Both the position numbers and the translations under genes were made by a program. The notes under the pieces are model-generated. The model saw only the letters and a list, made by a program, of their open reading frames with translations, was not told where the DNA came from and did not search any database. From Nereocystis luetkeana (lineage: Eukaryota > Sar > Phaeophyceae > Laminariales > Laminariaceae), in contig JARUPZ010000016.1 of NCBI GenBank assembly GCA_031213475.1, positions 9,564,270 through 9,628,269 of the forward strand: a stretch of DNA of 64,000 nt, given 5' to 3'. Positions 1 through 12,215 of this stretch are shown piece after piece; position 1 is the first letter of the stretch; each line of letters begins with the position of its first letter.

Positions 1-1990
1 ATCAAGTGGAAGTAAGACTATGACAAATATAAGTACGTTTATTTAAACAGTTACTGCTGTGTAGCGGTAAATTCAAATATGAATGTATCGTTATCGTGTA
101 CGATAGCACGAGGTATACGCCATACGTACAATTTGCACACCTCGGATAACGTAACACTCGGATAACATGGGGCCTAACACAGGAACGTGGTAACGTACAT
201 ACCAAAATAGTGTTAGCACTGGAGGAGCGATCGCGGTAACGCGGTAACACAGTGTTGACTGGGAACACACGAGCGTGCACACACCTTAACCTTGTGTTGC
301 TGCTCGATCTCGTCCAGCTCTGGTACAGTAACATTATGATATGCCCGTGATCAGTCCCTAACACTGCTGTAACGCAGTGTTAGGCTTTGACCAAACGCGT
401 GCGTTGTCACTCTAACATGCCCAGATCGATATCCTCATATTTACTATTAACAAGACGATACTATAATGTTCCTGTCGACGCAGCGTTAGACATAACACAC
501 TAACACACGTAGTGTTACCCTCAGGAGGAATGTTGTACTTAACAACATAACGCTACCATGTTCGCCAGGGCTACTAACAGTACGTTATCTGGACCCCCCG
601 TCTGATTGCCTCAGGTTCGGATAACGTATCACTAAACGTGCGTTAGATACGTTACAGTCTTAGCTTGCCCATACGTACCAATGTGTTAGAATGTTAGCCT
701 ATACCAGGTATGCGGAAGTCTCTCTAATATTATGTTACGGTGATACCGTCAGTAAAGATATGGGGGGGTAACATTCCGTTATATACCGTGTTACCATAAG
801 AATCAATCCTGGTCTAACATTATATTACTGGGTTACCGTTGGGGCCGAAGTCGTTCTGACGTAGTGTTACAACGTTACCCTTTGGATCTTCCCGAGATCT
901 AACACGTGTTTCCTGTGTTATTAATAGTTAGTGGTAAAGCGGCGTGTGGGAGTAACATGACGTAGCCGTGTTATCCAATTCCGCTGACATCCCAGTAGGG
1001 GATACCTACAAAAAAATACCCGAGGGGGGAGGATAGCATGGCATCCCCTAAAAAACGCCTCCATATTTAAACCCCCTAAACAGGGGATATTTAGGAGAGA
1101 TCCCCGCAAAAAAACGCCCAATTTTTCACTGTAAACCCCGCCAGTACGTTATCCATCTACAATGTAATCTGCGCACTCGTACGTACGAGCTAACACGACA
1201 GTAACCTATTGTTGATGTTAGATTGGGGGTGTACGTTCTCTGTTAACCTCACTACGTACATTGCATACGAGCTAACACATTAATGAACATGAAGCTATTA
1301 ATAGTGTGTTATCGATATTTTACGTTAGTCGTTCGGCGTACGTTATGGCAGCAAGACTAAGACTTCCGTTAACACCCTCTCGTAACGTCGCTCGATACTA
1401 CGGACTGCTGCTGCGGCTGATACCGTAACATAATGTTGACGTTGTATTGACCATATATAGACGTCATCCCTCTAACGTCTGTTACGATAGCCACTAGGAA
1501 TTCCACTAACACACTAACATACCGGTAGATATTAATAGTGTTATGTACGGGTTTGTTTGGCCGTGTACGTTATCGTATAAAGGATATTACGGTAGAAAGT
1601 AAGAATCCCGCTAATACACCAACATATCGTTATTTGCTACGGACTGATGTCGCTAACACGGTAACCTAATGCTAACGTTTAATTGACCGTGTACGTTATC
1701 CCTTCAACGTGTGTTACGATAGCCACAAGGAATTCTGCTAACACGCTAACATAGTGTTACTCGCTATGGGCTCCATACCCTAACACCGTAACACATATAC
1801 TGCGGTCAGTACGGGATCAAGGTAACACTCTAACATTACGTTACGCGATCGCCCGCCAATATCGTAACACACCAACACTATTTTATCACAAAATCCAGAA
1901 AGTTGTCAACGTAGTAACATAACGTTACGGGGTTTTTTCGCTGACGCCTAACATGAACATAAAAAACGTTAAGTGTTACGTTACCCAAGG
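1..1990. repeat. Degenerate TAACA/TGTTA-rich satellite-like region
   Basis: This AT-richer stretch has no credible coding sequence. The words TAAC and GTTA recur about every 20 bases on both strands. Longer blocks repeat at roughly 235-bp spacing: the word GTTACGATAGCCAC occurs near 1480 and again near 1717, each followed by an AGGAATTC-like word and paired CTAACA words. This is seen in the sequence. A decayed tandem satellite with a monomer near 235 bp is my inference. It may continue beyond the left edge. Confidence 0.55.
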
Positions 1991-2315
1991 GGTGCAATTT
2001 TTACCTCGTATCGTTCTAGCATCGGGGTATATATTATCGTATTGTCGTCCATATTTGCGGAACAAAAAAACGCGGCAACAAGATAGTGGCTTATTGTCCT
2101 CGCCGCTATATCAGGGGCCACTATCTTAGGGGTGAGATAGTGGCGAGAGTCCCCTTTATGTTGGATTTTCACATCTTGGGAACTTTAGTGGACTAACATT
2201 GGTTTCCATACGGGGTGTGCACCCATTGCGTTTGGCATCATGTTGCTGAGATGAAGATGAAACAGCCACAAACCACAAAGTGGTACCATAACGTCCGGTC
2301 CTAGTGGAGGTGTCA

Positions 2316-2688
2316 ACACCTCGGACAGATGATGATCTCTGCTGCACCGAGATCGTACAGATCAGTATGTTGGGACACACCGGTACCGATTATGTATATA
2401 GATCCTGCATATTCAACAGATCATCCCGTGGAAACGTATGCAGCTCACGAAGACGGTATCCGTACCAGAGTACAATGAATGTGCTCACAAACCCTAGTGC
2501 ACGAAATGCTACAATTATTAATAGTAACACGGCCACATCCTGCGGCGGAAAAGGCACAGATCGTTCAGACCCCTTCGGATCAGCCCCGTGGAAATATGTA
2601 CCAGGTACAGATTATGCAGATCCATGAATATGGTCTGTGTGGTCTGTGTGACCTGTAGATAAATCTGATCGGTCCGACGTGTGGAGGT
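2316..2688. mobile_element. GATC-rich inverted-repeat element (MITE-like), copy 1
   Basis: The left end reads ACACCTCGGACAGATGATG and the right end carries the inverse, GATCGGTCCGACGTGTGG. The interior is rich in AGATC words. Related copies lie near 10635-10880, 43572-43837 and 60443-60740, with more diverged ones near 6720-7038, 38012-38280 and 50395-50545. It encodes nothing visible. A non-autonomous DNA transposon is the simplest reading. Confidence 0.5.
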
Positions 2689-2732
2689 TTCGTGTGGAAC
2701 TCGCAGCCTACCTCGACATCTTGGCACGTAAT

Positions 2733-2925
2733 CCAAAATATAAAATCCTGGAACTGTTATTGTATACCAGGTACCAGGTATCTCGTACCTGGTACGTACG
2801 AAAATACATACGTGTACGCGCTAATCCAAAATATCAAATCCTGGAACTGTTATTTTATATCAGGTATCTCGTACAGGTATCTCGTACCTGGTACGTACGA
2901 AAATACATACCGGTACGCGCCCTCC
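2733..2925. repeat. Tandem duplication, unit about 94 bp
   Basis: Two adjacent copies share the block from AAAATAT-AAATCCTGGAACTG through a CGTACGAAAATACATAC segment. Both contain TACCTGGTA words, and copy 1 has an extra overlapping pair of TACCAGGTA. The copies differ around those words. Non-coding. Confidence 0.7.
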
Positions 2926-3558
2926 GGTCGCCCTGCCGTGGTACGTGGTATGGGGAATATCAAGTACCCGTACGTGGTATCAATACCGGGCATCCGTAAG
3001 TGGTATAAAGACCAGGCACCTGGTACTTATGGTACAGCAAATATGTACTGGTAATTGGTCCGTATCACACCTGTGATTAAACCAAAAAACAGGTGCTTCG
3101 CCGAAAAGTGTGCCTGCTGCTCCAGAGCTACTGCGTTCGAAAATCCCCCCCCCCAAGTGAACACTTTTTTATCTACCACAACAGAAACAAAACAAACTCA
3201 CCTGGCACGGCTGCTTTGTACTGGTAAGTACTCGTGTCGCCTGTGGACAGCAGTGTGTACGCACGTACGTAGCGCACTACTCCAACAGTATGCGACACCA
3301 CTTAACCCTTTTATATCTGCGATTGTCCTTACTATTAATCAAATATATCACTCTAATTTCAATTAATTTGCCCCCGACATGGGAAAAGCCAGTCCTGCGT
3401 AGAGGGGTCAAGAATCTCTTGTTTTGGGCCAGACTCCAATTCTTATGCAAGACGGGGTGTGTCCTACTCTAAATTTCAGAATAAAAAATGTCCACATTCT
3501 TAGTTTCGTCCTAAATTTCAGCCTCAAAATATTAACTCCCAAAATGGTCAAGTGCTGC

Positions 3559-3585
3559 CGCGTACGTACGTACGTACGTACGTAC
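3559..3585. repeat. (CGTA)n microsatellite
   Basis: A short run of CGTA repeats lies just upstream of the first recognised MUS81 exon, in the presumed intron. Between 2926 and 3680 I see no exon I can assign. Confidence 0.8.
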
Positions 3586-3680
3586 TGTATACATATGATA
3601 CCGGTACACCAACTCTCCTGGGCGGCTGCATATTTTTTTTTTGTTATTGTTCCTTGCGTCTCGCTTCTTCCTGCCCGCAG

Positions 3681-6600
3681 GCACGGGGTGAAGCGTGCCA
3701 TGAAGTCCGTCAAGCTCTATCCCCTTCCGATCACAACCGAGGCCGAGGCGTGCGCCCTGGAGGGGGTGGGCCCCTTCATCGCCCGCCGCATGCTTCTTGG
3801 CCTGGCCACCTCCGCGGCGGTGAATGGCGAGGTCGACAGTCGCGGCCCCCCGGGGGGCCCGGGGGACCCGGGTGGGCCCCCCAGGGCGCTTGTTCGCGGC
3901 GCTCGTCACGCTGACAACGACGAGAACATCGGCCCGTTGGAGTCATCATCGTCGGCGTCTTCTCGAGGAGGAGGCAGTAAAAACAAACGCGACGATGTAC
4001 GCCTCCGCGGCCCGCAACCGCGGACACAATTCCAAGCTCACTCTTCCTCCAGCTCCGACCCCTCCCGCTACGACCCGACGCTGCGCACGGCCCACGGCGG
4101 AAGACCCCGTGGCGCCAACAACTCCGAGCGGCCTTTGTCCCTAGCCTCCAACTTGTCGGCGCTGCGCGGTGATGCGGGTGGCGGGCGGACCCCGGACGTT
4201 ACGCCCAAGCGTCCAACGTCGCGCGCAAGGACAGAGGAAGTGGGCGATGACGTCGGGAGGGGCGTGTCGTCGCAAGCCCCGTGCTTTTTTTCGGGGCGCT
4301 GGAAGGCGCTGCTTGTCGTGGACAACCGCGAGCACGAGTTCATGTCTATGCAGGTAAGGGGAGGGAAGATAGGTCGTGCCTTGAGTAGATAAGTCCGGTA
4401 TGATAGGAACTCGCGCTTGTGATGAGGCATTCCGTCAGTTGTGCGCGCTGAATGGAAGGCAAGTAAAACAAGGACAGAGACTTTTGAAGTCGGACGGCTT
4501 CAAATGTTCTTGTAGGGTCTCCGCCTTCACCCAACTCACGGAGGATAGTGAGCGATAAGGCATGCCCTCTTTATGTATTTTAGACGGCCGTGTATATTGG
4601 CAACTCGCTTCCCTAGAAAAAAAAAAACGTTTTTCCTGCAGTTGCTCCATGGTTCGCAGAGAGGGCAGAGCGTAATTTTTCAACGCAGGTGGCGGAGACC
4701 CCCCACCCCATGCAAAATCCTTTCGTAGGCATTGATAACAATGTAACCCACCATGAGGCGTACCGAATTTAGGGGTTTTCGACACCTTGTGGGATTTGCT
4801 ACGCTGTTCAACGCCTCCACAAGGATTGGTTTACACCCGCATTGTGCAAGGGGGGGGGGGGGGGGGGGGGGGTCCCAGCCACCTGTAAAGCTATATGGGT
4901 CTCTGTGTTGAGGGGGGGGGGGTGGGTTGCAGATGGCAGATGTGAAGGGTGGCGTTGTGCGACTGTTGTGGGTGTTTTCCCTCCAGAAAGAAAAAGTGTC
5001 TGCAGCCAGCGCCTTCGCCCCTTTTGACGCTCGTGTACTACCGTGCGCACTTTCTTCTTCCAGTATGAGATCCGCGTCTTTGGTCTTGGAGGTTTTGTCA
5101 CTTTCTGTACAGGCGCCGCTGCCCCTTTACTGCTGCTGCTGCTGCTGTAAATATCGCGCACTACAGTTGCGAGTAGGTTTCCCTCCAAACGTGCGTGCAG
5201 TTGCTAAAGTGGTCTTAGCGGAGGAGGAGGAGGAGGAGGAGAAGAGAGCCGCGTGTTGTATGATAGCTCTGCGTGACCGAAGCCTGCGGGCGGAGGCCTT
5301 TGTTTTCGCCGACGGTTCATGAAATAGATCCTGTGCCCTTCCGTATGCTTTGTATGTACGCCTTGTGGAATACGCCTGTCTCCAGTCCGCCCTGCTGCAA
5401 AAGGGAGTGCCGTGCGAGACGCGACAGCTCCCCCTCGGGGACATGCTCTGGGTCGCCAGGCGCGAGGATAACCCCACATCCGAAGTGCTGCTGGGGTATA
5501 TCGTCGAGCGGAAGACGGCCTCGGACCTCGCCAGCAGCATCGTCGATGGCCGGTGCGTTCAGTTTTGTCTCGAAGTACAGAAGTATCTAAAGAAGATGAA
5601 AAGAATCAGCTGCTGGATCGAGGACTTCGTCTACTGTAGAGCTCATCTTTGCAAGCTGTGCGTGTGATACTTATATCGCGTGTACGGCGCGTTCTGTATG
5701 ACCTCATGCAGTATATATATATACACTCTCAAGTTTCGAGATATACGTACTCTGTATCCATCATGGAGGGGAACAAAACCCGGAGTTAACCCGTTTCCTA
5801 CTGCGAACCTGACCATAGTCTAGTCCCTACCGGGTGGTATCTTTATATCACAGAGGCGGGTGCGGTTATCATTGCGTCATCCATTTTGGCGGTGCACTGT
5901 ACAAAAAAACAAACTATGGCTGTAATTTCCATATACCTCCACGACGGTGTTGCAGCCCTACAGTAATAAAGGGGTTGTCAAGGCACCTCAGCTTATGAGA
6001 GGCCGGGATCGACAATTTGGTCGAAATTCATCCTTCTTTTTTTTTTTGCAAACGGCTTGCGTTCGTTTTTTGTGGAGCTTTGTCTCCTCGACAGATGTGG
6101 CGCCGATCGTTTCGACGGAGTGCGCGCAGCTGCGCGGTGTCTGTTGCGCCGCCGCTTCTGCTCTTGCTCCAGAAGGCGAGGAGTTGCTCCGCTGGCCTCG
6201 ATCGGGTGATTTTGTCCCTTTACCGCTGCCCGCCCGTTTATCAGGCAAAACACTTGGAATTAGAGAGAGGACAAATTTTAGGAATTGGGAAAAGGTTGAG
6301 TATCACCCCCTTCAAGACGGTAGCGAACGCCAAGACGCGATTATTGCTTTGTCTTTTGTTTTCTCCCGTCCGGGCGTGTTTTTAGGAAACAACTGCAAAC
6401 ACGTGGGTGTGAACAAAGCATTGGTAGCAACGTAGTTTTGTGTGTGGACAAAGTACGGGATGCCAATCGGGCTGTCCCCGGAGCGATTCAAAAAAGTTTG
6501 ATCAACATGTACTGCGAACCGTGAACCGCTCCACGGTCTACCCTCCCTCCCTCCCTCCCGGGGCCAGAGCAGAGAGAGCATCGTGGAAATGGCACAGATA

Positions 6601-7977
6601 TTCTCGTTTAATTCACCCTCAGGGGAAATGGTTGAAGTTATTTGTGGCTGGTGCCCCCCAACGGCGTGCGATCCTTGACCCGGACACGGTTGAGAAAGTT
6701 GCACATATCTGGCAGATCAGATAGGATCATATAATATCCTCACTCAATGATCTAGATCTTCCAGAGAAGATAGACATGCCCCTGGTCTGTATGACCTAGC
6801 TCGTCTTGCCCGGTGGGAGCCGTATAATCTGCGTGATCTGCTTACACTGTACCAGGTATGACCTAGCTCGTCTTGCCCGGTGGGAGCCGTATAATCTGCG
6901 TGATCTGCTTACAAGGTTGGAACTGTACTGTACAGATCCTGCACTACATTTCATAACGGCAGGCTAGGATCTAGATTGTGTAGGTCATGATCTATCTGTA
7001 GATCGTGATATATCTGTACATGATCTGTCCGACGAGTGGAAGTTTGGTGGCAAGACTCGCGACCTTTGTCGCTGAAACGTGCTCTCTAAATCGCGCACTC
7101 CCCTGCGCCCTCACACCGCGACAGGTACGACGAGCAAAAGCGACGCCTCAAGCTCAGCGGCCTCCGGCGCCGCATCTACCTCGTCGAGGGAAACCTCAGC
7201 CACCAGAACAAGCTCCCGCCCGCCACCCTCCGCACGGCCCTGGCCTCGTCGCAGGCCTCGGGAGGGCTTGCCGTAGTGCGATGCGCTAACCTCCCCGAGA
7301 GTGTAGCCTTCCTCGCTCGAACACACCACCACATAGCTTCACTCCTTGCGGAAGCGTGTGCTCCTCGACGCGGTTTGTGGCCTGGGAACGAGTCCGCCGA
7401 AGCCTCGGCAGGGAGTGTGTGCGCGGCTGCGGTGTATGGAGGCGGTGGGGGGGGGGGCGGGGGGGAGCGAGGTTATGGTGGGAGGGGGGCTCTGTTGCGC
7501 CCCGCGATGACATACGGGGAGTACGTGCAAGACTGCGCGAAACGCGCGAAAAGCACCACCGTGCGGCGGGTGTGGGGCGCGATGGTGCGGCAGGTACCTG
7601 GGTGCAGCGCGGCGAGAGCGGAGGCGATCGTCCGAAGGTTCGATTCCCCCCTCGGGTTTCTGTTGGCCCTCGAGCGCGAGGCGGAGGACGGCGGGGGGGG
7701 ACCGGGTACGACAACGACAGAAGGGCGGCGAGATTGCGGCCACGCCGAGAGAACGAAGAGAGGCGAGGAGTTGCTGGCGGGGTTATCGTGCAGCGGGGGG
7801 GCTGGGACAAACAAGCTCCCGCAGCCGCTGAGGCGGCTGTTGTGTCGGCTGTTCGTCGGAGAGAGCGAGCGTGCTCCCGAGGGGGGTGGACTGGGGGATG
7901 ATGCGGCGAGGTTAGAGTCGGAGGAAGAGGACAGCGAGTGGGGTATAGAACCGATGAGTCAAGATGACCCGTATTGA
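3681..7977 (+). CDS. MUS81: MUS81 crossover-junction endonuclease, catalytic subunit (5' end not found)
   Basis: MUS81 with an EME partner cuts branched DNA such as 3' flaps, stalled forks and nicked Holliday junctions in the nucleus. Exons: 3681-4353, 5386-5552, 7125-7977. Exon 1 follows a pyrimidine tract and CCCGCAG, and opens with the N-terminal helix-hairpin-helix (VKRAMKSVKLYPLPI, then EGVGPFIARRML). It ends in the ERCC4-type nuclease fold (LLVVDNREHE). Exon 2 continues with LPLGDMLWVAR and the catalytic IVERKTASDLASSIVDGR. Exon 3 carries KRRLKLSGLRRRIYLVEG and the C-terminal HhH region (VPGCSAARAEAIVRRFDSP), ending in TGA at 7975. Phases join cleanly, and the split codon at DGR/YDEQ matches the family. 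The initiator exon is not identified. A glycine-rich insert (around 7435-7490) and a Ser/Arg/Gly-rich linker (3840-4290) are low complexity. I see no winged-helix domain in the linker, where family members usually have one. Confidence 0.9.
5132..5149. repeat. (CTG)n microsatellite in MUS81 intron
   Basis: Short CTG run in the first recognised MUS81 intron (4354-5385). The same intron holds a G-run of about 22 at 4850-4871 and a GAG run near 5221-5240. Nothing else is assignable there. Confidence 0.8.
6792..6912. repeat. Tandem duplication in MUS81 intron, with and without TACCAGGTA
   Basis: A block of about 58 bp starting TATGACCTAGCTCG is present twice, 65 bp apart, in the intron 5553-7124. 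The upstream copy begins CTGTATGACC and the downstream copy CTGTACCAGGTATGACC. They differ at the junction by exactly the 7 bases CCAGGTA after TA. Confidence 0.9.
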
Positions 7978-9730
7978 ATGTGTTTGTATCTGGTATTAGG
8001 TTTTCCGTTGTTGTTTGTCTCAGTGCAGGACACGTTCCGTTTTTTTTTATTGTTTTTTTTTCTGCTCTGGTGCTTTCGTTATTTACTCTTTTGGTCCGCG
8101 ATTGTGTTGGTGTTGGTTGCCATTTTCAGGGCATCGACAGGTGTTCGACATGGCGAGGAGAAAGTCTCACTGATGAAAACGCAGGTACCCTCTGATTTGT
8201 TGCGACAGACCCAACGTGAAAAAACGCCAATACTTGAGCAAGCCGACGGCTTCATTCATACGTCGAAGCTGGCGTCGCTTTGCGGAGACGCAAGGTCTGC
8301 TCGGACTCGGATGCGCTACACGGACCCTTTTTGGAAATTCCAGAAGGCGACAGTGTCGAAAGTATGTTACGATTACAGCCTCGGTCACAGAAGGAGCTTG
8401 GGCTGTTGGGACAGGATACCACCTGAAGTGTCCCAACTGAGTTACACGGCATTGGCAGCGAATGGCACGGCTTAACCTAACTTGCTGCGCGCTCACGCTA
8501 GATGGTCGGAAAAAACACCGAGTTATACTTGTCTTTTTTCGGTCGCTTTACCTGGGGTTCAAAAGGGTTGTTGAACAACCTTAGTACTGCAGTGTACATG
8601 TACCTAAATTTGACTCTAGTCCCAAGTGTTTCGTCCCCATAATGGGAGTGCAGTCGTAGGGGGCTTACGAAGCGTTTCTATATCAAACGTAAAAGCAGCC
8701 AAAATGGGCAACAAGTCGGTACAAACCTTGAGCGTCGTTTGCCGATGGTGCCACGTACATCCAGCACGTGTGATATCTGTTCGCTACGAATATATGATAC
8801 TCATGCCGGTACCAGTACGCTGGTGTTGCAATCTGCTATCTTTTTGTGGGATGTACTACCCCATTGTAAGTCAACGAATGACTGTGATCCCCGTCTCACA
8901 CCCTTCGCCACTATTAATGCTGGGATGAGTTATGACCCTGCATGGAGAGGAACAGTGCGACAACACCGTGCCCCCCCCAAAAAAAAAAAAACGTGTCGCT
9001 ATCATCGAAACGATAAAAAAAAAAGAAAAAAAAGTCAAAACATAAAAGCAACGCTCGATCATGAGCAATGGCGGATAGCATATTAGGTCCAGGATAAACT
9101 AGCAACTCGATCCGTTCGAATATCGGATTTCAGTCGTTCAAGGAACGTTTTGGTACTCCAGGAAACTGAATCAATCCAATCCGTGCTCGAAATCGAGGCA
9201 ATATGAGCATCTCCGCCAACCTACACCGTAGAAAGTGGTCCCGAAACAGCCGCCACGAGAGCATCGCAGACAGCGCAGCAGCAGTGTCAACACGGCGTTT
9301 CTACAGTGCCAGCATCACTAAAAAAAGCAAGTCAGAGATCTCGAGCAACACCGCTAAAAGCAGCCAGAGAAATTCGAATACCCCTTTCAAGCAGCCGGAT
9401 AACTTTTGAGCAACGGCGCTACACAACAGCACTGCAAGCAGTCAGAGAAATCGAGCGATGCATCTTGAGTGCGTTGCGACATTCTCCATCTAACTGCACT
9501 ACAGTACTACAGCAGTGCCAAACATGCCGCCTTACACCAGCCGGGGGAGAATCGCGCGGTTAAATGCGTGCGTACGGACTGGGCCAAGGCATGACCTATT
9601 CTGTACACCAAGGCACAAAACCGCGCTTCTTTTCGGCAGCCTTTGGTACCTATTTTTTTAGACCGCAAAAATCATCCCACACTAATTCCAAGTAATTTCC
9701 CCAAAAACACGTGATGTTGGTGCAGTTCTT

Positions 9731-9824
9731 AACCCTTTCAGAACCGCAGTCCCGTTTTGGGGACGGACTACTTAGAATTTGAGTGGTTTGTCCCCACAGT
9801 GGGAAGTGCGGTGCTAAAGGGGTT
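9731..9824. mobile_element. Fold-back element, AACCCTTTTAG family
   Basis: About 94 bp, nearly a perfect inverted repeat. The left arm has AACCCTTTCAGAACCGCAGT and the right arm ends GTGCGGTGCTAAAGGGGTT. Best preserved relative is 37094-37188. No coding capacity. It resembles a MITE. Confidence 0.7.
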
Positions 9825-10634
9825 AAAGGCATTCTTAACGTCTTCGGGGACCCTTGCATGTAAAGCGACCAAAAAAGAACGACGAGCTTGCGACCTTCGT
9901 CAAGGGACAATAAAAAATTGCAGCAGTACAACAAATCGCCGTGCTGCGCGGGTGTCGTCGTACAGCTCCTGACACTATCGAGCGGGACACATTATCGCCC
10001 CAGCAACGCCCGGGCTGCTTCGTGCCGGCCTGTTTATGCTATGCGTACCCGTCACATGTTTCCGACACTTCTGCCCCTATAGACGATCAAGTCTCAAAAG
10101 GGTCCACGACAAGAATAAAACAAAATCCATTGCCCTAGCTTTTGCATGCGCCGAGGGGCAACGTGTCGCCCACAAGCAAAAAGACCTGCCGTACATTCCA
10201 CCCGCAGCAACCGCTTAAAAAAAAAAACATATACGAGGGTGCGCTCGCTGACAGACGCCCCCGCTGTTTGACATGCTCGATAAAAAAGACTACAGCCCGC
10301 TTTCGGTGACATCGAAACAAAAAAAAAAACTGCAACGAACTTCATGAAAACACCTACCTGGTCTATAACTAGCTACCGACTAGAGAGCGCTCGGGGCCAA
10401 CGGCATTACCTCGGTCCGCTCTGCGTAGCGCTGTACTCGTCCCGTTAACCCGACCCTTTCGTGATCTCCCAACACCTTCCAAAATTTTAATTTTGCCCAT
10501 GTACCGAGCGTACGGACGGTCCCAAGTTGGATACAAGGGTGCGTCGGCGGCAACCGCGTGATATTGAAGGCGCTGTGGGGACCCACATAAGGCGACCAAA
10601 AAATAAAACGATATATGTGCGCTCCCTAAGCTTC

Positions 10635-10880
10635 CACACATCGGAGACATCATCTACAGATAGATCATCTATAGATCTTAACCCGCCGTCATTAGATGTT
10701 GTGTAGGGTCTGTGTAGTACAGATCCAACCCAGGAAGCATGTCCTAGAAAATGCAGGTCGGACAGCTCCCACCCGGCGCAACATGAACTAGATCATACAA
10801 ATCAGGGATAGATGATCTATCTGATCTATCTGCCTTGAAAGCTCTAGATCATAAACTGGGGGAATCGACGATCTGCTCAA
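10635..10880. mobile_element. GATC-rich inverted-repeat element, copy 2
   Basis: Starts near TTCCACACATCGGAGACATC and contains ATCCAACCCAGGAAGCATG and CATGAACTAGATCATACA, also present at 43680-43760 and 60545-60620. The right end is less clear. Confidence 0.5.
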
Positions 10881-11500
10881 TGATGCGCGCGGCAGTGCGA
10901 GAACGACACACTCCCTCCGCGCGTGTCGAACAGCTAGCTAGCTCCTTACGTTCCACCTCGGACACCCCCCCCCCCCCCCCCCCCCCCCCGCCCCCCCCGA
11001 CCCCAGCAACCCCCGGCTGCTTCGAGCGGCCGAATGCTACCCCCAGCAACCCCCGGCTGCTTCGAGCTGCCGAACGCTATCATACTGCTGCTGTTGTGGT
11101 CGAAATTTGTGCCCCGACACCTCTTCCCTCTGAGGTCTCAAAACGGTTTGGCAACCCTCTTTAGGACTGCCCTCCCGTTGTGGGGACGAAACGCTTGAAA
11201 CTAGAGTCAGATATAGGTTCCCGCAGAGAGCTCCACTAAAAAGCGTAACCGCGCCTTCGGGACGAAACATCACTCTTACGGCAGGCAGGCCGACACTCGT
11301 CCCCTTATCCTTCTCAAATCCCCCAAGAGGCCAGCGCGTGTTTCGCTACCTGGTACAATAAAAAAAGAAATGTGGTACACAGCCACGCTTGCGAAGCCAG
11401 CAGGGGGGCAGACGGATTTTGTGACCGCCCGAAAAGTAAGCGGCGTCACAGACAGCCGTCAGTTGCCGTGCCAGCAGAGAGGCACACCAAGGGGAGGAAT

Positions 11501-11551
<51 letters not shown>
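11501..11551. repeat. 51-base G homopolymer
   Basis: An uninterrupted G-run continuing into an impure G tract to about 11564. It lies 38-88 bases downstream of the CYP51 stop codon on the opposite strand. Length may be unstable or mis-assembled. Confidence 0.95.
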
Positions 11552-11588
11552 CGGGCGGGGGGGGTTAGGGGAGGCGCACCCCCCAAGC

Positions 11589-12183
11589 TCATGCCGTCTT
11601 CTTGGTGTATCTGACGTTGCACTTGCCCTTGGGCCCCACCACCATGGCCTCGAAGTTAGCCGGGGGCAGCTCTCCCACCATCTCGATGTCGTACTCGCGA
11701 AGGAGCACCGACAGGATGGTCTTCACCTGCGAAACGCGTTCGTGAATCAATCACGGTGTCGTTAGTGATAGGTGGGGCCCATGGACCCATTCATACCTTC
11801 GGTACCAAGCGAGACGGGACCGAAACTTATGAGCGGGCTCTCTACCCCACCGAGAAAAAAAAAACGATTTTGTTCGACAAATAAAAAAAAGTGGAATTCG
11901 CGCAAACCGATGCGCAATCCCACGGGCCAGGTACGTACGAGTATAGGCTGTATGACGAATAAAACTATGAAATACGAAAGGGAGTGCAATGTATATGCAT
12001 ATATTGGTATACACGGGAATATATATAATATATATATATTGGTATATACGGGGGTGCAGTATTTACATATAAATATATTGGTATATATACGGGAGTGCAG
12101 TATATACATTGAGATATATCAATACATCGGTATATATCAAATATATCAATACATTGATATATATCAAATATATCGATACACTG

Positions 12184-12215
<32 letters not shown>

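Larger units (their letters stand above)
7978..11588. other. Intergenic region between convergent MUS81 and CYP51
   Basis: No exon is recognisable in these 3.6 kb. I see members of the AACCCTTTTAG fold-back family (about 8560-8650, 9731-9824, 11148-11215), a GATC-rich element (10635-10880), an 18-19 base C-run near 10967 and a 51-base G-run (11501-11551). The G-run lies just downstream of the CYP51 stop, so it would be a C-run in that gene's 3' UTR if transcribed. A direct repeat of about 30 bp (CCCAGCAACCCCCGGCTGCT) occurs at 11002 and 11042. Confidence 0.7.

Noticed and set aside
3055-3223. Candidate 5' exon of MUS81 ending at CTG|GTAAGT
   Set aside because: Neither the protein in the required frame nor the phase gives the expected MUS81 N-terminus.
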